NCBI GenBank assembly: GCA_007988785.1
Contig: BJUU01000004.1
Coordinates: forward strand, 62,001 to 126,000
Direction of reading: 5' to 3'
DNA length: 64,000 bases
Origin: Agrococcus baldri
GTDB lineage: Bacteria > Actinomycetota > Actinomycetes > Actinomycetales > Microbacteriaceae
Below the pieces are notes generated by a model. That model saw nothing but the letters and a program-made list of their open reading frames with translations. It was not told the origin of the DNA and searched no databases. A program made the position numbers and the translations under genes. Of the stretch, positions 63,568 through 64,000 are shown piece after piece (the stretch's first letter is position 1; each line of letters begins with the position of its first letter).

Positions 63568-64000
63568 GGATGCGCATCGAGTACCCGGCCGAGCTTCCGG
63601 TCAGCGAGGCGCGCGACGAGATCACGGCGCTGATCCGCGACCACCAGGTGGTGATCGTCGCGGGCGCCACCGGCTCGGGCAAGACCACCCAGCTGCCGAA
63701 GATGCTGCTCGAGCTCGGCCGCACGAGCATCGGCCACACGCAGCCGCGCAGGCTCGCCGCCCGCACGATCGCCGAGCGCCTCGCCGAAGAGCTGGGCGTC
63801 GAGATGGGCAGCGAGGTCGGCTACAAGGTGCGCTTCACCGACCAGGTGAGCCAGGCGACCCGCATCAAGGTGATGACCGACGGCATCCTGCTCGCCGAGA
63901 TGCATCGCGACCGCGACCTCAAGCAGTACGACGCGATCATCATCGACGAGGCGCACGAGCGCAGCCTCACGATCGACTTCCTCATCGGCTACCTCAAGCG
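63568..64000 (+). CDS. hrpA: ATP-dependent RNA helicase HrpA, N-terminal part (cut by window edge)
   Basis: The first 144 codons of a DEAH-box helicase: [27 protein letters not shown] with Walker [46 protein letters not shown] and motif [13 protein letters not shown]. This set is diagnostic for the HrpA/HrpB DEAH group and the sequence fits HrpA best. GGGAG lies 9 bases before the ATG. The rest is outside the window. Confidence 0.88.

Overview
The window is chromosomal DNA of a very GC-rich actinobacterium, most likely a member of Microbacteriaceae (an Agrococcus-like genome is my best guess). Supporting signs are the mtrA-mtrB-lpqB operon, a Pmt-type mannosyltransferase next to rsmI, the metG/tatD/rsmA/ispE/ABC-F block, a class F sortase, numerous small lipoproteins and the constant use of the hexamer GGATGC/GCATCC. 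No rRNA, tRNA, integrase, insertion sequence or CRISPR array was seen. The window cuts lpqB at its left end and hrpA at its right end.

Layout. 1-7,954 (mostly minus): lpqB (partial), mtrB, mtrA, an ABC-F ATPase, a large inverted block of 20-bp repeats, ispE, a YjbR-like gene, a DUF4287-like gene and rsmA. 8,054-11,336: three small lipoproteins around tatD that share one domain. 11,404-16,941: a SRPBCC protein, metG, rsmI, a DUF2255 protein and pmt. 16,943-30,268: a DUF255 thioredoxin-fold protein, a DUF2695 protein, an aldo/keto reductase with citrate/2-methylcitrate synthase, a BCCT transporter, a Pro/Ala/Ser-rich exported protein, acyl-CoA dehydrogenase, an ArsR-SRPBCC fusion, and the prpD-prpB-OYE operon.

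30,406-50,237 differs clearly from its surroundings: more A/T, more mixed codons, few GGATGC/GCATCC hexamers. It carries a liv-type ABC transporter co-transcribed with a second citrate synthase-like gene and a thiolase; two GAF sensor kinases with a NarL-type response regulator; an EthD-like protein; two SnoaL-like proteins; a luciferase-like flavin oxidoreductase; an SDR and a translated mini-SDR; and an acetoacetate-CoA ligase, fumarylacetoacetate-hydrolase-like protein and bicupin operon. I read it as an acquired catabolic island that imports an organic acid and degrades it through a beta-diketone or acylpyruvate type intermediate to acetoacetate, then acetoacetyl-CoA, acetyl-CoA and citrate. 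The substrate is unknown. The most unusual point is that the two sensor kinases look complementary: one keeps the ATP-binding boxes but has Gln in place of the phosphoacceptor His, and the other keeps the His but has lost the ATPase boxes.

50,813-64,000 returns to host composition: three tandem paralogous lipoproteins, a class F sortase next to a CHRD-like surface protein, a His-rich lipoprotein, a SF2 helicase, a small membrane protein, a cupin, a GntR-MFS-ornithine cyclodeaminase-like group, a GNAT acetyltransferase, an AbiEi/endonuclease-like protein and the start of hrpA. Several families of long intergenic palindromes and short repeats lie between host genes.
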